12,731 nucleotides of DNA from DASVLX01 sp035552275 (GCA_035552275.1 DASZLR010000301.1:1-12731), one strand, 5' to 3'; shown: positions 1-7,426, numbered from the stretch's first letter. Numbers and translations: made by a program. Notes: generated by a model from the letters alone, not told the origin.

Positions 1-2
1 TT

Positions 3-434
3 GATCTCGTCCGTCGTCTCGTCAAAGCCGATCACGGCCTGGTCGTGGTGTCCACCACCAGGCCAGACGGCTCGGTGCATTCCACCGTGGTGAACGCCGG
101 AGTGCTGGACGATCCGATCACCGGCTCGCCAGCCGTCGGGATGGTGCTGCTCGGCGGGGTGCGCAAACTCGATCTGCTGCGCCGCAACCAACAGGCGACG
201 GTCACCTTCCGCGCCGGCTGGCACTGGGCGTCGGTGGACGGCCCGGTGCGGATCATCGGCCCGGACGATCCGCATCCCGGTTTCGATCCGGCCGATCTGC
301 CCGGCCTGCTGCGCGCGATCTTCATCTCGGCCGGCGGCACGCACGAGGACTTCGCCGAGTTCGACCGGGTGATGGCCGCCGAGCGCCGAGTCGCGGTGTT
401 CGTCGCACCCAACCGCATCCTCGGCCACGGCTGA
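3..434 (+). CDS. PPOX-class (flavin/F420) oxidoreductase, 5'-truncated by the window edge
   Basis: The reading frame is open from position 3 to the stop at 432-434 and has no stop back to the window edge, so the N-terminus lies outside; about 143 residues are visible. The N-terminal strand pair HGLVVVSTTRPDGSVHS, then VGMVLLGGVRKLDLLRRN, then ATVTFRAGWHWASVDGPVRI is the split-barrel signature of the pyridoxamine-5'-phosphate-oxidase-like superfamily, in the actinobacterial group annotated as probable F420-dependent enzymes (Rv1155-like). Family members reduce or oxidise small substrates using FMN or deazaflavin F420; the substrate here cannot be read from sequence. GTG codons at 45 and 48 are in frame but lie inside the first conserved strand, so they are unlikely starts. 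It converges on the ATP synthase operon and is probably a separate transcription unit. The fold call is firm; the cofactor is inferred. Confidence 0.85.
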   Translation, partial: DLVRRLVKADHGLVVVSTTRPDGSVHSTVVNAGVLDDPITGSPAVGMVLLGGVRKLDLLRRNQQATVTFRAGWHWASVDGPVRIIGPDDPHPGFDPADLPGLLRAIFISAGGTHEDFAEFDRVMAAERRVAVFVAPNRILGHG

Positions 435-631
435 CATGGTGTCACGCGGTGGTCGACTCGAACGTGTACCGGCACCGACACTCCTGCGTCTAGAGCGCCA
501 CGGGCATCGAGTCGTCGCGGTACCCGAGGACGATCTCCCACAACTGTCCGTTGAGCTGGTGCGAGACACCCTTGAGCAGTTTCGCCGATAGCGCCGCGCA
601 TTGCCGACATCGAGATATCCGGGCCCTGAAC
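435..631. other. Convergent intergenic region between the PPOX gene and the atp operon
   Basis: These 197 bases lie between two genes that end facing each other, where transcription from both sides should stop. I see no strong GC hairpin followed by a T-run. The only short inverted repeat is CCTGA-AC-TCAGG (625-636), which overlaps the DUF2550 stop codon and is too short to call a terminator. The minus strand of 490-579 looks coding in composition and is described separately. Confidence 0.5.
490..579 (-). pseudogene. Possible C-terminal remnant of a gene (unrecognised)
   Basis: Read on the minus strand, 29 sense codons followed by TAG (490-492) form a plausible protein C-terminus, with residues such as QLWEIVLGYRDDSMPVAL just before the stop. 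G or C occupies the third position in 27 of the 29 sense codons, typical of real genes in this window. The frame stays open upstream through a Cys-x-x-Cys stretch and into the DUF2550 gene, but I find no ATG or GTG start or ribosome-binding site that would make an independent gene. It may be the decayed 3' end of a gene lost by rearrangement downstream of the atp operon, or a chance high-GC open frame. I do not recognise the family. Confidence 0.25.
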
Positions 632-1069
632 TCAGGCGCTCCAGGGGATCGCGCGGCCCGGCGGCGAGGATTCCAGCCAGGACAGGAAACCGGTGAGCGC
701 GTCGGTGTCCATGGCCAGTTCCAGCTCGCCGGCCTCGCCCCGGCAGCGCAGGACGGTCGCGCCGGCGGGCATGGTGTAACTCTCCGGCGTGCTCGGCTCC
801 CGCCGATCGGCGATCTCCAGCCCGACCCGGGGAATCACGTGGTCCGGCCCGGACCGGATGGACAGCACCCGAAACCAGACGAACTCATCCCCCCGGTAGC
901 GGCCGACGCCCAGTTGCCAACCCCGGCTGCTGACGTCCACCCGCCGACGCAACGCGACATGCACACCGCCCTCGCGAAGCAGCCGTACCCGGCGGAGGGC
1001 GAAACCGGCGAGGGCCACCGCCGCCGTCAGGAGGACCACCACCCCTACGTAGCCGGTGATCATCCCCAC
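632..1069 (-). CDS. DUF2550 family single-pass membrane protein
   Basis: The product is 145 residues. One hydrophobic helix (about residues 5-27, GYVGVVVLLTAAVALAGFAL) is followed by an Arg-rich juxtamembrane stretch (RRVRLLREGG) and a soluble beta-rich domain containing GWQLGVGRYRGDEFVWFRV and GATVLRCRGEAGELELAMD. This is the DUF2550 pattern, found directly after atpC in actinobacteria (Rv1312 in M. tuberculosis). Orientation is probably N-out/C-in by the positive-inside rule. The GTG start at 1067-1069 is chosen because GGGAG (1078-1082) sits 8 bases upstream; an ATG two codons later (1061-1063) is also possible. It begins 32 bases after the atpC stop and is probably co-transcribed as the last gene of the operon. 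Its function is unknown; conserved linkage suggests a link to ATP synthase or the envelope, which is inference. Confidence 0.9.
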   Translation of the reverse strand: MGMITGYVGVVVLLTAAVALAGFALRRVRLLREGGVHVALRRRVDVSSRGWQLGVGRYRGDEFVWFRVLSIRSGPDHVIPRVGLEIADRREPSTPESYTMPAGATVLRCRGEAGELELAMDTDALTGFLSWLESSPPGRAIPWSA

Positions 1070-1101
1070 TGCGCCCGCTCCCGCTCGTTCCGCCCGACGC
1101 C

Positions 1102-1467
1102 CTAGTCCGCGTGACCCGCGGCGCGGAGCTGCGAGAGAGCTCTCGCTCTGACCAACTCGTCCTGGTCGTGCAACTCGGCCTGCGCCGCGTCGACATCGAT
1201 CTCGTCGGCGAGTTGGGCTGTCTCGGCGAGGATGCTCACCCGCTCACCGGTGACCGACAGGAACCCGCCCTGCACGGCCGCCCGCACGCTCTCGCCGCCC
1301 GGCACGTCGATACGCACCGCGCAGTCGCCGACCAGTTCGCCCAGCAGCGGAATGTGCCGGGGCAGCACGCCGATCTCGCCCTCGGTGGTCCGAGCGAACA
1401 CCGCCGTGGCCGTGCCGGACCACAGCCGACGTTCCACCGCCACCAGCTCCACGGTCATCTCGGCCAC
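1102..1467 (-). CDS. atpC: F1Fo ATP synthase subunit epsilon
   Basis: Subunit epsilon is part of the rotating central stalk, sits on gamma and the c-ring, and can restrain ATP hydrolysis. The 121-residue product begins MAEMTVELVAVERRLWSG and has the family motif EIGVLPRHIPLL (about 31-42), then GGFLSV (67-72) in the N-terminal beta sandwich. A short helical C-terminal region follows (about 92-115). The length matches the compact mycobacterial/actinobacterial epsilon and is shorter than the roughly 139 residues in E. coli. The frame is open further upstream to 1527, but GTG at 1465-1467 is chosen because AAGGAG (1476-1481) precedes it by 8 bases and the protein then starts at the conserved N-terminus. 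It lies 66 bases after atpD, with DUF2550 next. Confidence 0.95.
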   Translation of the reverse strand: MAEMTVELVAVERRLWSGTATAVFARTTEGEIGVLPRHIPLLGELVGDCAVRIDVPGGESVRAAVQGGFLSVTGERVSILAETAQLADEIDVDAAQAELHDQDELVRARALSQLRAAGHAD

Positions 1468-1475
1468 GGATGCCT

Positions 1476-1481
1476 CTCCTT
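1476..1481 (-). promoter_or_regulatory. Shine-Dalgarno site that fixes the atpC start
   Basis: AAGGAG on the minus strand lies 8 bases before GTG at 1467. It argues against the longer open frame that begins at 1527. Confidence 0.75.
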
Positions 1482-1533
1482 CAGCGTGCTCAGGTACCGC
1501 GATGGGGCCGGGCGAACCCGACCCCATCCGGGC

Positions 1534-2964
1534 TTACTTCTTGGCGGACAGTTCCTTGGCCCGACGCTCCAGGTCCTCCAGGCCGCCGATCAGGAAGAAC
1601 GCCTGCTCGGGCAGATGGTCGTACTCGCCCTTGGTGATCTTGTCGAAGGCCTCGATGGTCTCCTTCAACGGCACCGTCGAGCCGGGCTGGCCGGTGAACT
1701 GCTCCGCCGCCATCATGTTCTGCGACAGGAACCGCTCGACGCGGCGGGCCCGCTGGACCACGACCTTGTCCTCTTCGGCCAGCTCGTCCATCCCAAGGAT
1801 GGCGATGATGTCCTGCAAGTCCTTGTACCGCTGGAGAATCCGGATGACCTCCTGCGCGACCCGGTAGTGGTCCTCGCCGACGATCACCGGGTCGAGGATC
1901 CGGGACGTGGACGACAGCGGGTCCACCGCCGGGAAGATGCCCTTCTGGAACACCCCACGGGACAGCTCGGTCGTGGCGTCCAGGTGGGCGAACGTGGTCG
2001 CCGGGGCCGGGTCGGTGTAGTCGTCCGCGGGCACGTAGATCGCCTGCATCGAGGTGATCGACCGGCCCTTGGTCGAGGTGATCCGCTCCTGCAGCTCGCC
2101 CATCTCGTCGGCCAGCGTCGGCTGGTAGCCCACCGCCGAGGGCATCCGGCCCAGCAGCGTGGAAACCTCGGAACCGGCCTGGGTGAACCGGAAGATGTTG
2201 TCGATGAACAGCAACACGTCCTGGTTCTGCTCATCACGGAAGTACTCCGCCATGGTCAGCGCCGACAGCGCCACCCGCATACGAGTGCCGGGCGGCTCGT
2301 CCATCTGCCCGAACACCAGCGCGGTGTCCTTGAGCACGTTCGACTCGCCGAGCTCCAGGATGAGGTCGTTGCCCTCACGGGTGCGCTCGCCGACGCCGGC
2401 GAACACCGACGTTCCGCTGTGCACCCGGGCGATGCGGTTGATCATCTCCTGGATGAGCACCGTCTTGCCCACGCCGGCGCCGCCGAACAGGCCGATCTTC
2501 CCGCCCCGCACGTAGGGCGTGAGCAGGTCGATCACCTTGAGGCCGGTCTCCAGCATCTCGGTGCGGCCTTCGAGCTTGTCGAACGCCGGCGGATTGCGGT
2601 GGATGCCCCAGTGCTCGAGGTCGGCGCCGTAGCCCGGCTCGTCGAGGCAGTCGCCGAGCGCGTTGAACACGTGCCCCTTGACCGCGTCACCGACCGGCAC
2701 CGAGATCGGCTTGCCGGTGTCGGCGACCTCGACGCCCCGCACCAGGCCGTCGGTGGGCTGCATGGAGATGGTGCGCACCACGTTGTCACCGAGGTGCTGC
2801 GCCACTTCCAGGGTCAGGGTGCGCTCCAGGCCAGTCAGCTCGACCCGCACGTGCAGCGCGTTGAACAGCTCGGGCACCGAGTCCCGGGGGAACTCCACGT
2901 CCACGACCGGGCCGATCACCCGGGCGACGCGACCGGTCGCCGTCTCAGAAATCGTTGTCGTCAT
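1534..2964 (-). CDS. atpD: F1Fo ATP synthase catalytic subunit beta
   Basis: Beta carries the catalytic nucleotide sites of F1 on the cytoplasmic side of the membrane. The 476-residue product contains the N-terminal barrel start GRVARVIGPVVDVEFP (11-26) and the P-loop GGAGVGKT (161-168). The catalytic Glu lies in GERTREGND (E193). Walker B is LLFIDNI (251-257), the alpha/beta signature is PAVDPLSSTSR (346-356), and DELAEED (393-399) is the lever that contacts gamma and epsilon. No key residue is missing. The atpG stop TGA shares its last base with ATG at 2962-2964 (TGATG), which suggests termination-reinitiation coupling. A GTG one codon earlier (2965-2967) is an alternative start; AGGAAG lies 6 bases before the GTG and 9 before the ATG. 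Confidence 0.98.
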   Translation of the reverse strand: MTTTISETATGRVARVIGPVVDVEFPRDSVPELFNALHVRVELTGLERTLTLEVAQHLGDNVVRTISMQPTDGLVRGVEVADTGKPISVPVGDAVKGHVFNALGDCLDEPGYGADLEHWGIHRNPPAFDKLEGRTEMLETGLKVIDLLTPYVRGGKIGLFGGAGVGKTVLIQEMINRIARVHSGTSVFAGVGERTREGNDLILELGESNVLKDTALVFGQMDEPPGTRMRVALSALTMAEYFRDEQNQDVLLFIDNIFRFTQAGSEVSTLLGRMPSAVGYQPTLADEMGELQERITSTKGRSITSMQAIYVPADDYTDPAPATTFAHLDATTELSRGVFQKGIFPAVDPLSSTSRILDPVIVGEDHYRVAQEVIRILQRYKDLQDIIAILGMDELAEEDKVVVQRARRVERFLSQNMMAAEQFTGQPGSTVPLKETIEAFDKITKGEYDHLPEQAFFLIGGLEDLERRAKELSAKK

Positions 2965-3872
2965 CACTCTTCACTTCCTGCGGCGGCGAGTGCGTCGGCG
3001 CCGCCAACGATCTCGCTGATCTCCTGGGTGATCTGTGCCTGTCGAGCCTGGTTCATCTGCCGCGTGTAGTCGCGGATCAGCTCGTTGGCGTTGTCGGTGG
3101 CGGCCTTCATCGCGCGCTGCCGGGAGGCCAGCTCAGACGCGGCCGATTCCAGCAGCGCGGCGAACAGCCTGGTCTTGACGTACTTGGGCAGCAACGAACC
3201 CAGCAGCGTCTCGGCGTCCGGCTCGAACTCGTACAGCGGCATCGCCACCGGCGTCTCCGAGTACTCGACGTCCATCGGCGCGACCCGCTTGGCGACGGCG
3301 GCCTGGGTCAGCATCGAGCGGAACTCGGTGTAGACGACGTGCAGCTCATCAATGCCGGTGTCGCTGGACTCCTCGGCACCAGCCATGAAAGCGCCGACCA
3401 CGGCATCGGCCATCGCGGACGCGTTGTCGTAGTGCGGCTGGTCGGAGAAACCGGTCCAGGACGCCTCGATCGGCCGTTGCCGGAACCGGTAGTAGCCCAC
3501 GCCCTTGCGGCCGGACACGTACAGCGTGACGTCCTTGCCCTCGCCGCGCAGCAACGCCACCAGTTCCTCGGCGCGCCGCAGCACGTTGGCGTTGTAGCCG
3601 CCGCACATGCCCTTGTCGCTGGTCACCACCAGCACGCCGGCCCGGCGCACTTCCTGGCGGGGCACCAACAACGGATGGTCCAATTGGGACGCTGCCGCGC
3701 CGAGCGCGGACAGCACGTTGGTGATCTCCTCGGCGTACGGCCGGGCGGCCTCCATCTGGCTGCGCGACCGGCCGATCCGGGAGGTGGCGATCAGCTCGAA
3801 CGCCCGGGTCGTCTTCTGGATCGACCGGACCGAGCGGACCCGCTCGCGGAGGATGCGAAGTTCAGCTGCCAT
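2964..3872 (-). CDS. atpG: F1Fo ATP synthase subunit gamma
   Basis: Gamma is the central rotor shaft inside the alpha3beta3 hexamer. The 302-residue product has the N-terminal coiled-coil helix (LRILRERVRSVRSIQKTT, 5-22) and the Rossmann-like core motif TSDKGMCGGYN (84-94). The C-terminal signature is ITQEISEIVGGADAL (281-295). The ATG at 3870-3872 starts 10 bases after the atpA stop; its ribosome site (GGTGGGAC next to the ATG) is weak, so coupling to atpA is likely. Around residues 164-178 (AGAEESSDTGIDELH) the sequence lies where mycobacterial gamma, as I recall it, carries an extra loop; here the segment is shorter. That comparison is from memory. Confidence 0.97.
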   Translation of the reverse strand: MAAELRILRERVRSVRSIQKTTRAFELIATSRIGRSRSQMEAARPYAEEITNVLSALGAAASQLDHPLLVPRQEVRRAGVLVVTSDKGMCGGYNANVLRRAEELVALLRGEGKDVTLYVSGRKGVGYYRFRQRPIEASWTGFSDQPHYDNASAMADAVVGAFMAGAEESSDTGIDELHVVYTEFRSMLTQAAVAKRVAPMDVEYSETPVAMPLYEFEPDAETLLGSLLPKYVKTRLFAALLESAASELASRQRAMKAATDNANELIRDYTRQMNQARQAQITQEISEIVGGADALAAAGSEE

Positions 3873-3882
3873 GTCCCACCGC

Positions 3883-5526
3883 TCACTTACCGCTCGGGGC
3901 GGGTCGGTTCACCTTGACCGACTCGTGCCCGACCTGGTCGGCGTCCATCGCGTCCACGTGCTCGTTGACCAGCGGCGCGCCGTTCGAGGTGTTGAACTGC
4001 CGCTTGAAGTCCTCGACCTCGCGGGTCAGCTTGTCCTCGATGTCGTCGGTGAGGTCCTTGGCCTCGCGAATCTGGGCCAGCGCGCCGCCGTCGATCCCGC
4101 GCAGGTGCTCCAGCAGCTCCGCCTCGAACCGGCGGACGTCCTCCAGCGGCACCGCGTCCACGTGGCCCCGGATGCCGATGAAGATCGAGACGACCTGCTC
4201 CTCCACCGGGTACGGCGAGTACTGCGGCTGCTTGAGCAGCTCCACCAGCCGCGCGCCGCGCTCCAACTGCGCCTTGGACGTCGGGTCCAAATCGGACGCG
4301 AACGCGGTGAACGCCTCCAGCTCGCGGTACTGGGACTGCTCCAACCGCAGCGAGCCGGCGACCTTCCGCATCGCCTTCACCTGAGCCGAGCCGCCGACTC
4401 GGGAGACCGAGATACCGACGTTGACCGCCGGCCGGACACCCTGGTTGAACAGGTCCGACTCCAGGAAGCACTGGCCGTCGGTGATCGAGATGACGTTGGT
4501 CGGGATGTAGGCCGACACGTCGTTGGCCTTGGTCTCGATGATCGGCAGGCCGGTCATCGAGCCGCCGCCCAGCTCGTTGGACAGCTTCGCGCAGCGTTCC
4601 AGCAACCGCGAGTGGAGGTAGAACACGTCACCGGGGTACGCCTCGCGGCCCGGCGGGCGGCGCAGCAGCAGCGAGATCGCCCGGTACGCCTCGGCCTGCT
4701 TGGTGAGGTCGTCGAACACGATCAGCACGTGCTTGCCCTGGTACATCCAGTGCTGGGCGATGGCCGAGCCGGTGTAGGGGGCCAGCCACTTGAAGCCGGC
4801 GGAGTCGGACGCGGGCGCGGCCACGATCGTGGTGTACTCCAGCGCGCCGGCCTGCTCCAACGCCGTCTTCACGGCCGCGATCGTGGAGCCCTTCTGGCCG
4901 ACCGCGACGTACACGCAGCGCACCTGCTGCCGCGGATCGCCGCTGGCCCAGTTGCCCTTCTGGTTCAGGATCGTGTCCACGCAGACCGCGGTCTTGCCGG
5001 TCTTGCGGTCGCCGATGATCAGCTGACGCTGGCCCCGGCCGATCGGCGTCATCGAGTCGATCGCCTTGATGCCGGTCTGCAAGGGCTCCTTCACCGGCTG
5101 CCGGTTCATCACCGACGGGGCCTGCACCTCCAGCGCCCGGTTGTCGTCGGCGACGATGTCGCCGAGCCCGTCGATCGGGTTTCCCAGCGGGTCCACGACC
5201 CGGCCGAGGAAGCCGTCGCCGACCGGCACCGACAGGATTCGGCCGGTGCGGCGAACCTCCTGGCCCTCCTCGATGTGCTGGTAGTCACCCAGGATGACCG
5301 TGCCGATCTCGCGGGTGTCCAGGTTCTGCGCCACTCCGAGCACGCCGCCGGAGAACTCAAGCAACTCCTGGGCCATCACCGAGGGCAGTCCCTCGACATG
5401 GGCGATGCCGTCGCCGGTGTCGGTGACGACGCCAACCTCCTCGCGCTCGGTGTCGGGCGAGAAGGTGGAGACGTAGTTCTCGATCGCGCTCCGGATCTCG
5501 TCCGCCGAGATCGTCAGCTCCGCCAT
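3883..5526 (-). CDS. atpA: F1Fo ATP synthase subunit alpha, with C-terminal extension
   Basis: Alpha forms the non-catalytic nucleotide sites of F1 and supplies the arginine finger to beta. The 547-residue product has P-loop GDRKTGKTAV (172-181), QKGS (211-214), Walker B LIVFDDL (268-274) and the signature PAVNVGISVSRVGGS (366-380), in which R376 is the expected finger. It is about 35 residues longer than E. coli alpha. The extra tail (about 512-547) includes NEHVDAMDAD and VKVNRPAPSGK and resembles the mycobacterial alpha extension, which is known to suppress ATP hydrolysis. The ATG at 5524-5526 is preceded by AGGGA 10 bases upstream, and 63 bases separate it from the atpH stop with no gene between. 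The subunit call is certain; the regulatory role of the tail is inferred by homology. Confidence 0.98.
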   Translation of the reverse strand: MAELTISADEIRSAIENYVSTFSPDTEREEVGVVTDTGDGIAHVEGLPSVMAQELLEFSGGVLGVAQNLDTREIGTVILGDYQHIEEGQEVRRTGRILSVPVGDGFLGRVVDPLGNPIDGLGDIVADDNRALEVQAPSVMNRQPVKEPLQTGIKAIDSMTPIGRGQRQLIIGDRKTGKTAVCVDTILNQKGNWASGDPRQQVRCVYVAVGQKGSTIAAVKTALEQAGALEYTTIVAAPASDSAGFKWLAPYTGSAIAQHWMYQGKHVLIVFDDLTKQAEAYRAISLLLRRPPGREAYPGDVFYLHSRLLERCAKLSNELGGGSMTGLPIIETKANDVSAYIPTNVISITDGQCFLESDLFNQGVRPAVNVGISVSRVGGSAQVKAMRKVAGSLRLEQSQYRELEAFTAFASDLDPTSKAQLERGARLVELLKQPQYSPYPVEEQVVSIFIGIRGHVDAVPLEDVRRFEAELLEHLRGIDGGALAQIREAKDLTDDIEDKLTREVEDFKRQFNTSNGAPLVNEHVDAMDADQVGHESVKVNRPAPSGK

Positions 5527-5589
5527 GGTCTTGAAGTCCCTGCTCTCGTTCCTGCGTTTGGTCTTCGTGGGTTGCCGCCGGCTATCCCG

Positions 5590-6408
5590 CTAGCGCGGCA
5601 GCTCCTGCCTCGCCTTGGCCAGCCGCGCCGCGACGCTGCCGTCGATCACCTCGTCACCGACCCGGATCACCAGCCCGCCCAACAGCTCCGGGTCCAGCTC
5701 GACCTGCACGGAGACCGCGCGGCCGAAGATGTTCGACAGGGCGGCCGCCAGCCGCTGTTCCTGTTCCGCGGACAACGCGGTCGCCGCCTTCACGTGGGCG
5801 ACCGAACGATTTCGCCGATCGGCGGCCAGCTCGGCGAGCCGACCGACCACCACGTCCAGGCTACGGCCTCGGGGCACCCGAACAACCTGCCGAAGCAGCG
5901 CCGATGTCACCGGCCGCACCTTGTTCGCGACCAGCCCGTCCAGCAGCCCCAGCCGCTGGTCCACCGAAGTGGACTCGTCCTCCAGCAGCTCGCGCAGTCG
6001 CGGCTGCGCGTCCAGGATGCGACCGAACCGGAACAGCTCGTCCTCGACGTCCTCCAGGCTGCCGTCCTGCTCGGCCAGCGTCAGGATGGTCTGCCGCGCC
6101 AACAGTTCCAGCGCTTCCACCAGATCGCCCGACTCGGACCACCGGCTGCCGACCAGCGCGAGCACCGTGTCCAGCGTCCGCTTGCTGATCTTGCCGGTGA
6201 ACACGGTGGTAGCCAGCCGCTGCCGGGCCGGCGCGGCGGTGCCGGGGTCGGACAGGTGCCGGCGCAGCAACCGTTCGCCGGCCAGCACGCCGAACACGGC
6301 GAACAGCTCGTCGCTGAACGTGCCCAGCACCCGCGCCGACAGGCCGTCGACGATGCCGTCCAGCCGTTCCTTGGCGACGGCCAGCGATTCCCTGCTCGCC
6401 GCCTGCAT
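5590..6408 (-). CDS. atpH: F1Fo ATP synthase subunit delta (long actinobacterial form with internal repeat)
   Basis: Delta (OSCP) joins the top of F1 to the b-type stalk. The 272-residue product ends in the OSCP signature region, VQVELDPELLGGLVIRVGD followed by IDGSVAARLAKA. It is about 95 residues longer than the 177-residue E. coli delta. The extra N-terminal part looks like a duplicated delta helical domain: ELFAVFGVLAGERLLRRHLS (34-53) parallels ELFRFGRILDAQPRLRELLE (124-143), and each is followed by an R-L and a K-x-x-x-x-T block at matching spacing. In mycobacteria this protein is fused to a b-like domain; here it is separate. ATG 6406-6408 shares one base with the upstream stop (TGATG), and AGGGAG lies 7 bases before it. 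A GTG one codon earlier (6409-6411) is an alternative start. Confidence 0.95.
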   Translation of the reverse strand: MQAASRESLAVAKERLDGIVDGLSARVLGTFSDELFAVFGVLAGERLLRRHLSDPGTAAPARQRLATTVFTGKISKRTLDTVLALVGSRWSESGDLVEALELLARQTILTLAEQDGSLEDVEDELFRFGRILDAQPRLRELLEDESTSVDQRLGLLDGLVANKVRPVTSALLRQVVRVPRGRSLDVVVGRLAELAADRRNRSVAHVKAATALSAEQEQRLAAALSNIFGRAVSVQVELDPELLGGLVIRVGDEVIDGSVAARLAKARQELPR

Positions 6409-6908
6409 CACGCGTCTCCCTTGCCGGCCGCTGGTGCCATTGCTTCGAGTTGGTCGAGCAGCCGGTCGACGGCGGCGGACCGCTGTTGGTCGCTGGCCAG
6501 TCGCTCGGTGACCAGCTTGCCGGCCAGGTCGACGGACAGTTCACCGATCCGGGCCCGCAGCTCACGGGCGACCTGCTGGCGTTGCGACACCAGGTCTTCC
6601 TCGCCGCGCTGCCGGATCCGGGCCACCTCGCGCTCGGCCTGCTCGCGCATCTCGACCACGATCCGATCGGCGTCCACCCGGGCCGCGTCGCGGATCTTGG
6701 CCGCCTCGGTGCGCGCCTCGGCGATGGCGTCCTGGTACTTGCGCTCCGCCTCGGCCAGCCGCTCACTGGCCAGCTTCGCGTCCTCGACCTGCTTCCGGAT
6801 CGCGTCCTGCTGGCGGCGCATGGCCTTGCCCAGCGGTGGGACGACCTTTCGCCAGATCACGTAGACGACGAGTAGGAAGCCGACCCCCTCGGTGATGTAC
6901 GCGTACAT
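6408..6908 (-). CDS. atpF: F1Fo ATP synthase second b-type subunit (b', counterpart of the N-terminal part of mycobacterial b-delta)
   Basis: This 166-residue protein has one N-terminal membrane helix (about residues 5-20, VGFLLVVYVIWRKVVPPL) and then a long, charged alpha-helical stalk (about 27-150), with regular AEAERKYQDAIAEAR-type heptads. It resembles the neighbouring atpF product but is clearly a diverged paralogue. Its C-terminal VDRLLDQLEAMAPAA closely resembles, from memory, the segment that precedes the delta part in the fused mycobacterial AtpH, so I read it as the unfused first half of that protein. It should pair with AtpF in a hetero-dimeric stalk. The start at 6906-6908 overlaps the atpF stop by one base (TGATG) and has a strong AGGAGGTG site (6917-6924). 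Its own stop overlaps atpH in the same way. Confidence 0.92.
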   Translation of the reverse strand: MYAYITEGVGFLLVVYVIWRKVVPPLGKAMRRQQDAIRKQVEDAKLASERLAEAERKYQDAIAEARTEAAKIRDAARVDADRIVVEMREQAEREVARIRQRGEEDLVSQRQQVARELRARIGELSVDLAGKLVTERLASDQQRSAAVDRLLDQLEAMAPAAGKGDA

Positions 6909-7426
6909 CAGGCGCCCACCTCCTGCTCGCTCAGATAACCGGTCACCGTCGCGGATCCCGCCGTGTCAGCCGGAAGTTCCTCGCCGAGCACCCGGCCGGC
7001 CAGCGTCACGGCCAGTTCGCCGACGTGGGGCCGCAGTCGCTCCAGCGCCCGGGATCGCTGCTCCGCCAACTCATCCCGGCCCCGCGCGGCGATGCCGGCG
7101 ACCTCGGCCTGCGCCTGGGTGCGCAGCTCGTCCAGGTACTGCTGGCCTTCCAGCCGCGCCTCGTCCCGGATGCTGGCCGACTTGCCGCGAGCCTCGGTCA
7201 GCGCCTCCTGGTACCGCTGCTCGGCCGCCGTCAGCGTCTCGTTGGCTTTCTGGCTCTCTTCGGCCTGCCGGCGCACCATGTCGTCGCGGTCCTGCATCGC
7301 CTTGAGGATCGGCGGCACGATGAACCGCCACATCACCAACAGGACGAGCGCAAAGATGACGAACTCGACGATGATGGTCGCGTTGGGCAGCAGAATGTTG
7401 CCCGCCGCCAGGTCTGTCGTCTTCAT
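6908..7426 (-). CDS. atpF: F1Fo ATP synthase subunit b
   Basis: This is the peripheral-stalk subunit that anchors F1 to Fo. The 172-residue product has a short N-terminal segment, a membrane helix (about residues 17-35, ATIIVEFVIFALVLLVMW) ending in the conserved FIVPPI, then a highly charged coiled-coil stalk (about 40-150, e.g. EESQKANETLTAAEQRYQEA). The C-terminal VGELAVTLAGRVLGEEL corresponds to the delta-binding end of b subunits. It begins 11 bases after the atpE stop with no clear Shine-Dalgarno site, so its translation probably depends on atpE. It is followed by the second b-type gene with a one-base overlap. Confidence 0.96.
   Translation of the reverse strand: MKTTDLAAGNILLPNATIIVEFVIFALVLLVMWRFIVPPILKAMQDRDDMVRRQAEESQKANETLTAAEQRYQEALTEARGKSASIRDEARLEGQQYLDELRTQAQAEVAGIAARGRDELAEQRSRALERLRPHVGELAVTLAGRVLGEELPADTAGSATVTGYLSEQEVGA

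Noticed and set aside
435..482. GTGTC ... GACAC inverted repeat after the PPOX gene as a terminator
   Set aside because: The arms are only 5 bp with a loop over 30 bases and no T-run follows.
32..610. Minus-strand frame of 192 codons over the PPOX gene
   Set aside because: Antisense to a gene with clear family motifs; the translation is Arg/Ser/Pro/Thr-rich and featureless.
1111..3069. Plus-strand open frame of about 652 codons opposite atpC and atpD
   Set aside because: Antisense shadow of genes with full motif support; composition is Arg/His/Gln-rich with no recognisable domain.
3607..6864. Very long plus-strand open frame (about 1085 codons) opposite atpA, atpH and the b' gene
   Set aside because: Its translation is low-complexity (Arg, His, Leu, Gln-rich) with no motif, and it runs antisense to certain atp genes. 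Long antisense frames are expected in GC-rich coding DNA.
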